A stretch of DNA of 64,000 nt from Neptunicoccus sediminis (GTDB lineage Bacteria > Pseudomonadota > Alphaproteobacteria > Rhodobacterales > Rhodobacteraceae): assembly GCF_001719615.1 (NCBI RefSeq), contig NZ_MDVX01000011.1, forward strand, positions 62,001-126,000. The letters are read 5' to 3'. A program made the translations under genes and the position numbers. The notes below the pieces were generated by a model. That model worked only from the letters and a program-made list of their open reading frames with translations, was not told where the DNA came from and ran no database searches. Positions 1-7,627 of the stretch are shown here, one piece after another. The first letter of the stretch is position 1. Each line of letters starts with the position of its first letter.

Positions 1-1
1 C

Positions 2-313
2 CGGCGCCGCAGCAATATCGCCGTAACCATTCTTGTGGATCGCTTCCCGCCCGCGCTGTTGCGGGCTACCGGTTTCATTTCCGACCTGACCGGCGCTGTG
101 CTGATGGGGTTCATCGCGTGGCGGGTCTGGTTACAGGGGGAACGGTTGCTGACCTACGGAGAGGTCACAATGGAACTGCGGGTGCCAAAAGGTCTGATCG
201 CACAATCCATGTCGGTGCTGCTGGTCGTGGCCGCCATTGCCTTTCTGCTCTGCGCAATCGAAGCCTTTTTGCGCAGCCAATCGGTCCAATCCAATAATCC
301 GGGGAGCCTCTGA
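2..313 (+). CDS. TRAP transporter small permease (DctQ-like), 3' part only
   Basis: The reading frame is open to the left edge of the window, so the start is missing. About 103 C-terminal residues are visible, with two hydrophobic stretches (near FISDLTGAVLMGFIAWRVW and SMSVLLVVAAIAFLLCAIEA) separated by a short polar loop, as in the last two of the four DctQ membrane segments. The stop codon overlaps the ATG of the large permease by one base (TGATG), which fixes its identity as the small subunit of the same transporter. The periplasmic binding protein gene must lie outside the window or elsewhere. Substrate unknown. Confidence 0.8.
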   Translation, partial: RRRSNIAVTILVDRFPPALLRATGFISDLTGAVLMGFIAWRVWLQGERLLTYGEVTMELRVPKGLIAQSMSVLLVVAAIAFLLCAIEAFLRSQSVQSNNPGSL

Positions 314-1614
314 TGGGCGTTTGGGAAATTGCCACGATCTCTTTTGCAGGCGTGTTTGTGCTGATGATGGGCGGGATGCCTATTGCGCTGGCCATGCTGC
401 TGGTTGGGCTTTCGGGCATCTGGATCAACCTGTCGGAACGCACCGCGATGGGGATGATCGGACAACTGCCGATCAACGCCACCATGTCCTATGAACTCTC
501 GGTGCTGCCGATGTTCATCCTGATGGGGGTATTTGTAACACGGGCGCGCATGTCCGAAGACCTTTACCGACTGTGTCACGGGTTTGTCGGCCATATGCGC
601 GGCGGGCTGGCAGCGGCGACGATCCTTGCCTGTGGCGGATTTTCCGCCCTCAGCGGGTCCTCCCTTGCCACGGCTGCAACAATGGCCAAAGTCGCGGTGC
701 CTGAAATGCGGCGTTACGGGTATAAGGACGGGTTCGCGGCCTCGGCTGTGGCGGCGGGGGGGACCCTTGGCATCCTGATCCCGCCTTCAGTTATCCTTGT
801 GCTCTACGGCATTGCCACGGGAACCGACATCGGCTCACTGTTCATTGCCGGTATCCTTCCCGGTATCCTTGCGATCCTGTTGTATCTGGCGGCGATCCGC
901 GTCGCCGCGCAGCTTGATCCGGAACGCGCCCCTGCTGCACCCCGTGCCGGATGGGACGTGCGTTTACGCTATCTGCGCAGCGTCGGGCCGATCCTCTTGC
1001 TGTTTATCGGGATCATTGGCGGGCTCTATAAAGGTGTGTTCACCCCGACCGAGGCAGGCGGTGTCGGCGCCACAGGAGCGCTGGCCTTTGCGCTTTGGCG
1101 GCGGTCTTTGTCCTGGCGCGATCTGGTGGAGTCCCTTGTGGAGACTGTCCAGACCACCGCGAGCCTGTTTCTGGTGTTGATCGGCGCATTGGTCTTTTCC
1201 AATTATATGAACCTGATCGGCCTGCCGTCTGCCCTGTCCGACCTGATTACCTCGCTCGGGTTGGGTCCGATGGCGGTCATTCTGGCGATCCTTGTGATTT
1301 ACCTGTTTTTGGGCATGTTCATGGAGAGCCTCTCGATGATCCTGCTGACCATTCCGATTTTCTTTCCGATTGTCACGCAACTGGGCTTTGAACCGGTCTG
1401 GTTCGGAATTTTTGCGGTGATGGTGACAGAACTCTCGCTGATTACGCCGCCGGTGGGCTTGAACCTGTTCGTCATCAAATCGGTCATCGACGATCTGTCG
1501 GTGGGCGAGATGTATCGGGGTATCCTGCCGTTTGTTCTGGCCGATATTTTGCGGATCATCATTATCATCGGCTTTCCCTGGATTGTGATGGTCCTGCCGG
1601 AAATGGCGAGGTGA
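313..1614 (+). CDS. TRAP transporter large permease (DctM family)
   Basis: 433 residues, the usual size for DctM, hydrophobic throughout with about 12 membrane segments. Family hallmarks are visible: a GGFSALSGSSLATAATMAKV stretch followed by a GGTLGILIPPSVILVLYG stretch, and near the C-terminus a TELSLITPPVGLNLFVIKS repeat of the same theme. DctM is the channel subunit that uses the sodium gradient to import organic acids handed over by a periplasmic binding protein. It is translationally coupled to the small permease upstream and overlaps the MarR gene downstream by four bases if that gene starts at its GTG. Confidence 0.95.
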   Translation: MGVWEIATISFAGVFVLMMGGMPIALAMLLVGLSGIWINLSERTAMGMIGQLPINATMSYELSVLPMFILMGVFVTRARMSEDLYRLCHGFVGHMRGGLAAATILACGGFSALSGSSLATAATMAKVAVPEMRRYGYKDGFAASAVAAGGTLGILIPPSVILVLYGIATGTDIGSLFIAGILPGILAILLYLAAIRVAAQLDPERAPAAPRAGWDVRLRYLRSVGPILLLFIGIIGGLYKGVFTPTEAGGVGATGALAFALWRRSLSWRDLVESLVETVQTTASLFLVLIGALVFSNYMNLIGLPSALSDLITSLGLGPMAVILAILVIYLFLGMFMESLSMILLTIPIFFPIVTQLGFEPVWFGIFAVMVTELSLITPPVGLNLFVIKSVIDDLSVGEMYRGILPFVLADILRIIIIIGFPWIVMVLPEMAR

Positions 1615-2156
1615 CTATGGCAAAGCTTCAAAAATCGGCCCATGCGGACGATGCCCCGCTGGAGTACGGAACGGATGTTGCACCCGATGGGGCATCCATT
1701 GATCAGGGTCTGTTACAGGATTTCATGGGCATGTATCTGCGCCGCGCCTATGAAGTGGCCTATGAGGATTTCCGCCGCCGGCTTGGCAAGGATGCGATGC
1801 AGCCGGGCTATTTCACCATCCTGACGCTGATCGTGCGCAATCCCCGCATCAGCCAGACCCAGATCGGTGCAGCCTCGGCGCGGGATAAATCTAGCGTGAC
1901 CAAGGCTTTGCGGGCAATGGAGGATGCAGGACTGATACAGCGGCTGCGCTCGGGCAGCGACCGGCGCATCCATCTGAGCGTGGCAACCGAGGAGGGTATC
2001 GCGATGCAAAAGCAGATGGAGATCAAAGCCGCGGACCACGTCAAAGCCCTGCACGATGCAATCGGGCCGGACCGCTACGAGGCGTTTCTGACGACGATGA
2101 AAGACATGATCCGCACCTTGGAAGAAACCGCAGTCGCCAAAGACGCCAAGCTGTAA
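1611..2156 (+). CDS. MarR-family transcriptional regulator
   Basis: 181 residues. A winged helix-turn-helix is centred on residues 65-125 (ISQTQIGAASARDKSSVTKALRAMEDAGLI, then the wing SGSDRRIHLSV), the standard MarR pattern, with helical dimerisation segments on each side. The GTG at 1611 overlaps the TGA of the TRAP permease (GTGA). An ATG at 1617 is an alternative, but GAGGTGA lies only two or three bases from it. As last gene of the TRAP operon it probably controls that transporter in response to the imported acid (inference). An acidic N-terminal tail of about 30 residues precedes the core. Confidence 0.88.
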   Translation: MTMAKLQKSAHADDAPLEYGTDVAPDGASIDQGLLQDFMGMYLRRAYEVAYEDFRRRLGKDAMQPGYFTILTLIVRNPRISQTQIGAASARDKSSVTKALRAMEDAGLIQRLRSGSDRRIHLSVATEEGIAMQKQMEIKAADHVKALHDAIGPDRYEAFLTTMKDMIRTLEETAVAKDAKL

Positions 2157-2181
2157 ACCGGCGCGAATGTGCGCGCCGGTT
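2156..2181. terminator. Bidirectional hairpin between convergent genes
   Basis: A perfect 10-bp inverted repeat, AACCGGCGCG and its complement with a six-base loop (AATGTG), starts at the last base of the MarR stop codon and ends 12 bases before the stop of the convergent RLP gene. There is no clear T-run on either strand. The convergent position suggests it terminates or stabilises both transcripts. Confidence 0.6.
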
Positions 2182-2193
2182 CGGATCGGACCG

Positions 2194-3324
2194 TCAGTTT
2201 GCGGACAGGGCCGTTCGCATTTCGCGGATCGCATCGCCAATGTCATCGCCGTAGCGCAGCAGACTGCCGCCCAGCAGATAGACGCAATCCTCCCCGTAAT
2301 GGGACATCATATCGCCAAGCCGGTCGAGCGACATACCACCCCCCGGACTGGGCAGTATCGCCGGACCGATGTTGGCGGGATCACGACAGGCATCTACAAT
2401 TGCGCTGCATTCCTGCTTGGAAAAGCCGAAGCGTCCGCCGTAGTTGGGAAAGACGGAAACATCCGCCCCTGCCAGTCGCATCAACTGGCCAAAAAGCATC
2501 CCGTGGCTATAGCCGTGATCCGGCGAGAGCACATAGGGTCCAAGGTGGCTTGGATGGGCCATGATCGGCAACCCGAAATCCGCATCCTGCGCCAGACTGT
2601 TTATGGCATCAAAGCCAACCAGCCCCGGAATGAGCAAAACACCCCCCGCGCCTGCATCCTTGGCATAATAAGCCAGATCGCGCAGGTTTTCACCGTGCCC
2701 CCCAATGCTCGCGAAATAGAGCGCGCGGCTGGTGTCGCCCTGATCCGCACGCTCTGCGTTGGCCTGCTTCACCGCTGCAGCACAGGCTTTGGCACGGGTC
2801 TTGAATGGCGCAGCGTCCTGATTGCACAGGCCGTGGTCTTCTTTCACGATGTCCGCACCCGCCACTGCGGTCAGGTAACACAGTCGTGCAAGGGTTTCTG
2901 ATGAACTGCCCTGTGGCTTGATCACCGGACAGACATAGCCCCCTGACTTGCGCCCTGTCAGTGCTCGCAATCCCGCCGCGCCAAATCGGGCGCCGGGAAA
3001 CCGGTCTGTCAGATCGGCGTTTGGGTTCAGGTCGATGGCTTTTACACCGCGCAGGATAGAGGCATTGCCAAGGATCACATTCAGCAGTTGGGGCAATTCG
3101 CGCCCCACCGCATCCACGTGATACCCGATCCGCCCGACCCAGACTCCATTGCCACAGGCCGTGACCGCTTCGACGCGGCCAAGCACAGTATCCTCGACAT
3201 AGCCCGACGGGACCACATCGCGGGGGATTTCAACCGTGTCCTCCAGCGCGATGGCTTCGGCGCGGGCCATCGCATCGGCATCATCCTCTGCAACGATCCG
3301 GTAGGTTACAGAAAACCGGTCCAT
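2194..3324 (-). CDS. RuBisCO-like protein (form IV, RLP)
   Basis: 376 residues, shorter than true RuBisCO large subunits (about 450-480) and in the size range of RLPs. Landmarks by eye: VIKPQG with Lys136 (RuBisCO Lys175); GADIVKEDHG with Lys161 (the lysine carbamylated in RuBisCO) and Asp163, but His164 where RuBisCO has Glu; His257 and His260 (AHPSH); SPGGG at 326-330 and LLGGS at 351-355 for phosphate binding. Loop 6 reads PNYGGRFGFS and lacks the Lys334 needed for CO2 fixation, so it should not be a carboxylase. Known RLPs catalyse enolisation or isomerisation in methylthioribose salvage (Bacillus MtnW, Rhodospirillum rubrum RLP) or act on 3-oxo-isoapionate-4-phosphate in apiose catabolism. 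mtnK and mtnA nearby favour a methylthio- or deoxy-pentulose phosphate, but apionate chemistry is not excluded. It starts one base inside the transketolase stop (TAATG), with a GGAGGG ribosome site. Confidence 0.88.
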   Translation of the reverse strand: MDRFSVTYRIVAEDDADAMARAEAIALEDTVEIPRDVVPSGYVEDTVLGRVEAVTACGNGVWVGRIGYHVDAVGRELPQLLNVILGNASILRGVKAIDLNPNADLTDRFPGARFGAAGLRALTGRKSGGYVCPVIKPQGSSSETLARLCYLTAVAGADIVKEDHGLCNQDAAPFKTRAKACAAAVKQANAERADQGDTSRALYFASIGGHGENLRDLAYYAKDAGAGGVLLIPGLVGFDAINSLAQDADFGLPIMAHPSHLGPYVLSPDHGYSHGMLFGQLMRLAGADVSVFPNYGGRFGFSKQECSAIVDACRDPANIGPAILPSPGGGMSLDRLGDMMSHYGEDCVYLLGGSLLRYGDDIGDAIREMRTALSAN

Positions 3325-4328
3325 TACAGACCCTCCGCCTTGGCCAGAGAGTGTACCGCATCCACACGGGCTTCCGCCAGATCAGTTTCGGTAATGCCGA
3401 GTTTCTGGCCCAACAGATCCTCAACCCCTTGGGTCAGCGCCAGCGCATCCAGCCCGTAATACCGCATAAGATAGGCGCGGCTGCCCCCGTGTGCGTAGGT
3501 GTCTTTCAGACCCAAACGGCGCAGTTTCTTGCCAACACCATTGTCCGCCATGACCTCTGCCACCAATGACCCGATACCCCCTTCGGTAACGTGGTTTTCC
3601 AGCGTGATCACCCCGCCTTTCACCGCGTTGATATGGTCAAGGATCGCTTCGGCGTTGAAAGGTTTGATGGTGTGCAGATGCAGGTGACGCACGGAAACGC
3701 CCGCCGCTTCCAGCGCTTTGGTTGCACGCATGGCTTCTTCGGTGGTGATACCGGCGGTGACGATCAGCACATCGTTTCCAAGACTCAGCTCGCGCATCTC
3801 ACCGACTTTGATCGGCGTGTCGAACAGGCGGGGCATGGAGCCGCGCAGAACGCGGCAATAAACCGGACCGTCAATGCTGTCAGCCGCTTCACAGATGCTC
3901 TCCACCTCGGTCGCATCGCCGGTTTCAAGGATCGTCATGTTCGGCATGGAGCGCATGACCGCAATATCCTCAATCGCCTGATGGGTCATCCCCCCGGGCG
4001 TGGTGATACCGGGCAAAAACCCCATGATCCGCACCTTGCGCCGTGGATAGGCAATCGAGGCCATCAATTGGTCATAGGGACGACGGTAGGTGAAGACCCC
4101 GAAGGTGTGGATGAAGGGACGATACCCCGCAAGACCAAGCCCGCCACAAAAGCTCATCATGTTTTGTTCGGCCATCCCCATCGACAGGAACTGGTCGGGG
4201 TGGTTGTCGCGGAATTTATCAATCTCGCAAGATGATGTCAGATCCGCAGAGATACACAGAACCTCGGGATTGGCGAGTGCGTGTTTTTCAAAAGCCCGCT
4301 CATAGGGGCGGCTTACCATTTCTACCAT
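3324..4328 (-). CDS. Transketolase-like protein, C-terminal (Pyr + C) subunit
   Basis: 334 residues covering the pyrimidine-binding and C-terminal domains of transketolase. The GMAEQNM motif carries Glu54, the glutamate that activates the thiamine pyrophosphate ring in the family. PGGMTHQAIEDIAVMRSMPN is the typical Pyr-domain stretch, and ITLENHVTEGGIGS lies in the C-domain. With the upstream gene it forms a two-subunit transketolase that would transfer a two-carbon unit from a ketose phosphate. Split transketolases occur in specialised sugar pathways, such as apulose-4-phosphate transketolase in apiose catabolism. It has a GGAGCC ribosome site and overlaps the RLP gene, so the two should be made together. 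The donor substrate is unknown. Confidence 0.9.
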   Translation of the reverse strand: MVEMVSRPYERAFEKHALANPEVLCISADLTSSCEIDKFRDNHPDQFLSMGMAEQNMMSFCGGLGLAGYRPFIHTFGVFTYRRPYDQLMASIAYPRRKVRIMGFLPGITTPGGMTHQAIEDIAVMRSMPNMTILETGDATEVESICEAADSIDGPVYCRVLRGSMPRLFDTPIKVGEMRELSLGNDVLIVTAGITTEEAMRATKALEAAGVSVRHLHLHTIKPFNAEAILDHINAVKGGVITLENHVTEGGIGSLVAEVMADNGVGKKLRRLGLKDTYAHGGSRAYLMRYYGLDALALTQGVEDLLGQKLGITETDLAEARVDAVHSLAKAEGL

Positions 4329-4342
4329 TTTAACGGCTCCGG

Positions 4343-5284
4343 TCAGTGGGCGTAGTCGATGGGATCAACACCCAAGGATTCAGCGATTGAGATGTTCATG
4401 CGGGCGCGTTCTTCTTCGGATTTGAAACGCACGTAGTGGAGGCGCGGGAAGCGTTCTTCCAGAATCGGCATGGCGTGGAACGGGTTGGAATTGGCCAGAA
4501 TGATCAGGGGTTTACCATCATGTTTGGTCTTGGCCGCCTCGCGCATGTCGTTCACATTATGGGCGTCTACCTCCACAACAACCGCGCCGAACGTTTCCAT
4601 CTTGGCCTTGATGTCCCCCACTTCCATGACGGAATCCATCGCCCCGTCACATTGCTGGCGGTTCACATCCATGATTGCCTTGACGTTGTCGATCCGGTGG
4701 TGCGCACAGCACTGGATCGCTTCCCATGTCTGGCCTTCCTGCACCTCTCCGTCGGACATATAGACCCAGACGCGGCCCTTTTCGCCCTTGCGTTTGCGCG
4801 CCCAAGCCAGACCTGCGGCAGTGGACAAACCAATGCCAAGCGTGCCGTTATGCACCTCCATGCCGGGGCTGTGCTCTGCGCCGATCATCTCAACGCTGGA
4901 CCCGTCCTTGTTGAACATCTCCAGACCTTCAGCCGCCATACGGCCTGTTTCGATCAACGTCGCATAAGCCACCAGCGCATAATGGGCGGGGGCGATAAAC
5001 AGACGGTCGTATTCCGGTTCAAACGGACCGTTGTAACCGGCCCCTGTGTGATAATCCGGATTGTCCGCATGGGGCACACCGCCGAAAGGTTTCGGGATCA
5101 TCGGCAGGGTCGGCGCCCCAAGGTTCAGCTCCTCGTTATAAAGCCAGGCCAGTTGTTCGGCAGAGGAGCAGGCTTGCGACAGATACCCGCCATTGTTGCG
5201 CATCGCATGTTCAAACACGCGGCGGCGGATTCCAAGGGCGATGTCTTCGGTGGTTCGTTCGTTCTTCACGGCAATATTCCACAT
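4343..5284 (-). CDS. Transketolase-like protein, N-terminal (TPP-binding) subunit
   Basis: 313 residues. The thiamine-pyrophosphate motif is clear: SDGEVQEGQTWEA at about 177-189, followed about 28 residues later by DVNRQQCDG, with Asn208 as likely Mg ligand. Ser replaces the usual first Gly of GDGE. MEVHNGTLGIGLSTAAGLA is the standard preceding segment. A region rich in Pro, Gly and aromatic residues at about 60-90 (PKPFGGVPHADNP and following) is larger than in ordinary transketolases and may shape the substrate site. The ATG at 5284 was chosen. A TTG at 5296 is in frame, but neither has a good ribosome site, and a palindrome lies just upstream. The stop is 14 bases before the partner subunit. 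Confidence 0.88.
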   Translation of the reverse strand: MWNIAVKNERTTEDIALGIRRRVFEHAMRNNGGYLSQACSSAEQLAWLYNEELNLGAPTLPMIPKPFGGVPHADNPDYHTGAGYNGPFEPEYDRLFIAPAHYALVAYATLIETGRMAAEGLEMFNKDGSSVEMIGAEHSPGMEVHNGTLGIGLSTAAGLAWARKRKGEKGRVWVYMSDGEVQEGQTWEAIQCCAHHRIDNVKAIMDVNRQQCDGAMDSVMEVGDIKAKMETFGAVVVEVDAHNVNDMREAAKTKHDGKPLIILANSNPFHAMPILEERFPRLHYVRFKSEEERARMNISIAESLGVDPIDYAH

Positions 5285-5544
5285 TGGCCGGCGCAAGCGC
5301 CGACAGGTTGAAGGGGACCGGCAGGTCGGTGTTGGGGCGCAATGCTCGGTGGGATCACCACCGCTTTACGCAGAAAAGTCAGGCAGTGGGGCGCATCTCG
5401 GAGCATTTCGCAACAGCGCAAACACGGGCGGGTCGCTGGAAAATGACGGGCGCGGCAGTCTGGGCAAGGCAGATACCCTCGGGGCGTTGGAACTGTAAAT
5501 GGGGTGTCCGGCCCGCCACGTCAGCAGGCCGGACAGGGATCGGT
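5285..5544. other. Intercistronic gap with start-proximal palindrome
   Basis: This 260-base gap separates the binding-protein gene from the transketolase genes although all point left. Besides the hairpin at 5505-5535 it holds a perfect palindrome, CGGCGCAAGCGCCG, at 5289-5302, immediately upstream of the transketolase start and able to fold over its ribosome-binding region. I see no convincing gene. The short open frames here have no recognisable product. An internal promoter or a small RNA is possible but not demonstrable from sequence. Confidence 0.4.
5505..5535 (-). terminator. Hairpin just downstream of the sugar-binding-protein gene
   Basis: A perfect 9-bp stem, TGTCCGGCC with GGCCGGACA, encloses a 13-base loop and lies 9 bases past the stop of the binding-protein gene on the minus strand. 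No T-run follows. It is likely to attenuate transcription or protect the upstream mRNA, leaving more binding protein than transketolase. Confidence 0.55.
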
Positions 5545-6585
5545 TTAGCGTTTGGGCAATGGCATCCAGTCGGCCATCGCAACATCTGCATGCTGGAATT
5601 GTGGCATCTTGGCGCCCAGTTCTTCCATGTTGCTGACGTCCTGTTCGTTCAGGAAATCCTGCGTGATCAGGGTCGGTGGAACCACTACGGATTTACCGGG
5701 ATTTTCGCCTGTCAGCTGAAGCGCCAATGTGCGCACCGAAACCTCGCCCACAACAGACGGGTTGGTAGCAACGGTCGCGACCCAAGCGGAATCCGGTTCC
5801 CGCATGGCGGAAATATCAGCGGTAGAGACATCGGCAGAATAGATTTTGATGTCCTGTGTCAGTCCGGCCTCATCCACCGCGATTTTCACCCCTTTGGCAA
5901 ATTCGTCAAACGGCGCAAACATCACGTTGATGGTCGGGTTGGCCTGCAAAATGGAGCGGGCTTGGTTGGCAACCGCATTGGCAATCGGATTGTCGAGCGT
6001 GCCGAACACAGCCGCTTCCTTGATGCCCGGATTTGCCTGTTTCACTTCTTCCCACGCCACATCGCGTCGGTCCAGCGGCGCGATGCCCGGAACATAGACA
6101 TAGCCGGCAGTGAATTCGGTGCCGTTATCCGCAATCGCCTGATCCAGAGCCAGTTTACCCAGCAGATAGTCAGACTGTTCAATCTGCGGAATAGCCTCGT
6201 TTTCCACATCCACGTCGAAGGCAACGACTTTGATGCCCGCGTCCACTGCCCGCTGTGCAGCTTCTTTCATGGATTCAGTCAGACCGTGCTGGATGATGAT
6301 CCCGTCCACGCCAAGCGCGATAGCCTGATCCACCATATCCGCCTGCAACGCCGCATCCTGACGGCTGTCAAACACCCGCAGGTCCATGCCAATCGCTGCG
6401 GCTTGGGTCTCCACGCCGGACAGATAGGACTGGAAAAAGTCACCTGTCGAGAGGTAACGCACCAGCGCGATTTTAACGTCCTCGGGTTTGTCCAGAGGTG
6501 CGGGCATCTGCGCAAGCGCGGCGCTGCCCAGACCAGTCGCAAGGGCTGCCAGCCCGGCGAATTTGATAAAATGACGTCTCAACAT
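5545..6585 (-). CDS. Sugar ABC transporter periplasmic binding protein (ribose/AI-2 type)
   Basis: 346 residues. A Sec/Tat-like signal peptide (MLRRHFIKFAGLAALATGLGS, ending near ALAQ at about residue 25) is followed by a Peripla_BP_4 fold: VKIALVRYL, DMVDQAIALGVDGIIIQHG, GIKVVAFDVDV and a C-terminal NPSVVGEVSVRTLALQL. It should capture a monosaccharide or modified pentose and deliver it to the permease encoded upstream. Start is supported by GGGAGG six bases upstream of the ATG. Gene order ATPase, permease, binding protein, transketolase, RLP on one strand ties uptake to the metabolic genes. Ligand unknown; methylthioribose, 5-deoxyribose or a branched pentose are candidates by context. Confidence 0.93.
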   Translation of the reverse strand: MLRRHFIKFAGLAALATGLGSAALAQMPAPLDKPEDVKIALVRYLSTGDFFQSYLSGVETQAAAIGMDLRVFDSRQDAALQADMVDQAIALGVDGIIIQHGLTESMKEAAQRAVDAGIKVVAFDVDVENEAIPQIEQSDYLLGKLALDQAIADNGTEFTAGYVYVPGIAPLDRRDVAWEEVKQANPGIKEAAVFGTLDNPIANAVANQARSILQANPTINVMFAPFDEFAKGVKIAVDEAGLTQDIKIYSADVSTADISAMREPDSAWVATVATNPSVVGEVSVRTLALQLTGENPGKSVVVPPTLITQDFLNEQDVSNMEELGAKMPQFQHADVAMADWMPLPKR

Positions 6586-6608
6586 GATTTTTTCCTCCCA
6601 TCAGTTGA

Positions 6609-7625
6609 TCAGGTTTTCCCACCGGCGCCCCGCTTGGCGCTAAGGTAGAAGGTAAATACAAGCGCAATCACCAGAACCGCGCCTTTCACGAAATCTTGGG
6701 TGTAATAGGGTGCGTTCATCATGGTCAGCCCTTGCAAAAGGATGCCGACAAACAACGCGCCAACCGCTGTGCCAAAGGCATTAGGGCGGGCCGCGCCAAG
6801 CACGGCAAAGCCGATCAATGCCGCCGCCACACTGTCCAGCAACAGGTTGTTTCCGCTGGCAATATCACCGCGCCCCAGACGCGCCGCCAACAGGATGCCC
6901 CCGATAGAGGCGGTCACGCCAGAGATCATATAGGCCGCAATTTTGTAGCGGTTCACATTTGCACCGACCAAGGCCGCCGCCCGCTCGTTCGAGCCAATCG
7001 CATACATCAGACGCCCGTGACGGGTCAGTTCCAGAAACACCCAAATTGCAAAAGCGGTGATCAGGAAAATGACGACCGGAACCGGAACCAGACGCTCTAC
7101 CACCAGATCAAAGCGGTGCCGCCCGAGCCACAGGAACGCCTGCGAAAACGCGCCTTCCGCTACGCTGCCGTCGGGCAGCTTCATGCCGGTCGCGATGGAA
7201 TTGCCCTGTGTCGGGATACGTTGCAGGCCGATCAGCAGAAACATCATCCCCAAGGTGGCCAGCAGGTCGGGCACCTTGAACTTCACGATCAGCAGACCGT
7301 TGATCAACCCCACCACAGCGCCCATCAAAAGGCACAACATCACAGCGGAAAAGGCCGACATTTCAAGGATCACCATCGCATAAGCCGAGAGCATCAGCGA
7401 CGTTGTTGCCACCGATCCGATCGACAGGTCAAACCCGTCCACCACCAGCGTACAGGTCACGCCAAGCGCCAGAATCCCCGTGATCGCTACCGACTGCAGG
7501 ATGAAGGCCGCTGATCGGGGAGAGGCAAATCCGCTGGCAGACAGGCTGAAATACAGCACCAGCCCCATCAACAGGATCAAAAAGCCGAAGCGGATCGCAA
7601 AGTTCAGGATTTTCTCGTTGGTCAT
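6609..7625 (-). CDS. Sugar ABC transporter permease (RbsC type)
   Basis: 338 residues with about 8-10 membrane segments. Family-typical stretches are ILALGVTCTLVVDGFDLSIGSVATTS (residues about 51-76), the cytoplasmic ATPase-coupling region TRHGRLMYAIGSNERAAALVGANV, and GILLAARLGRGDIASGNNLLLDSVAAALIG near the C-terminus, as in ribose-type BPD_transp_2 permeases. Two copies would form the channel. The gene starts two bases after the ATPase stop, indicating one transcript and coupled translation. Confidence 0.93.
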   Translation of the reverse strand: MTNEKILNFAIRFGFLILLMGLVLYFSLSASGFASPRSAAFILQSVAITGILALGVTCTLVVDGFDLSIGSVATTSLMLSAYAMVILEMSAFSAVMLCLLMGAVVGLINGLLIVKFKVPDLLATLGMMFLLIGLQRIPTQGNSIATGMKLPDGSVAEGAFSQAFLWLGRHRFDLVVERLVPVPVVIFLITAFAIWVFLELTRHGRLMYAIGSNERAAALVGANVNRYKIAAYMISGVTASIGGILLAARLGRGDIASGNNLLLDSVAAALIGFAVLGAARPNAFGTAVGALFVGILLQGLTMMNAPYYTQDFVKGAVLVIALVFTFYLSAKRGAGGKT

Positions 7626-7627
7626 AA

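Noticed and set aside
2194-3324. True RuBisCO for CO2 fixation
   Set aside because: Loop-6 lysine and the metal-triad glutamate are missing, the protein is too short, and no phosphoribulokinase is nearby.
5284-6648. Long plus-strand open frame opposite the sugar-binding-protein gene
   Set aside because: It lies antisense to a clear signal-peptide-bearing binding protein, has no recognisable domain and arises from codon bias.
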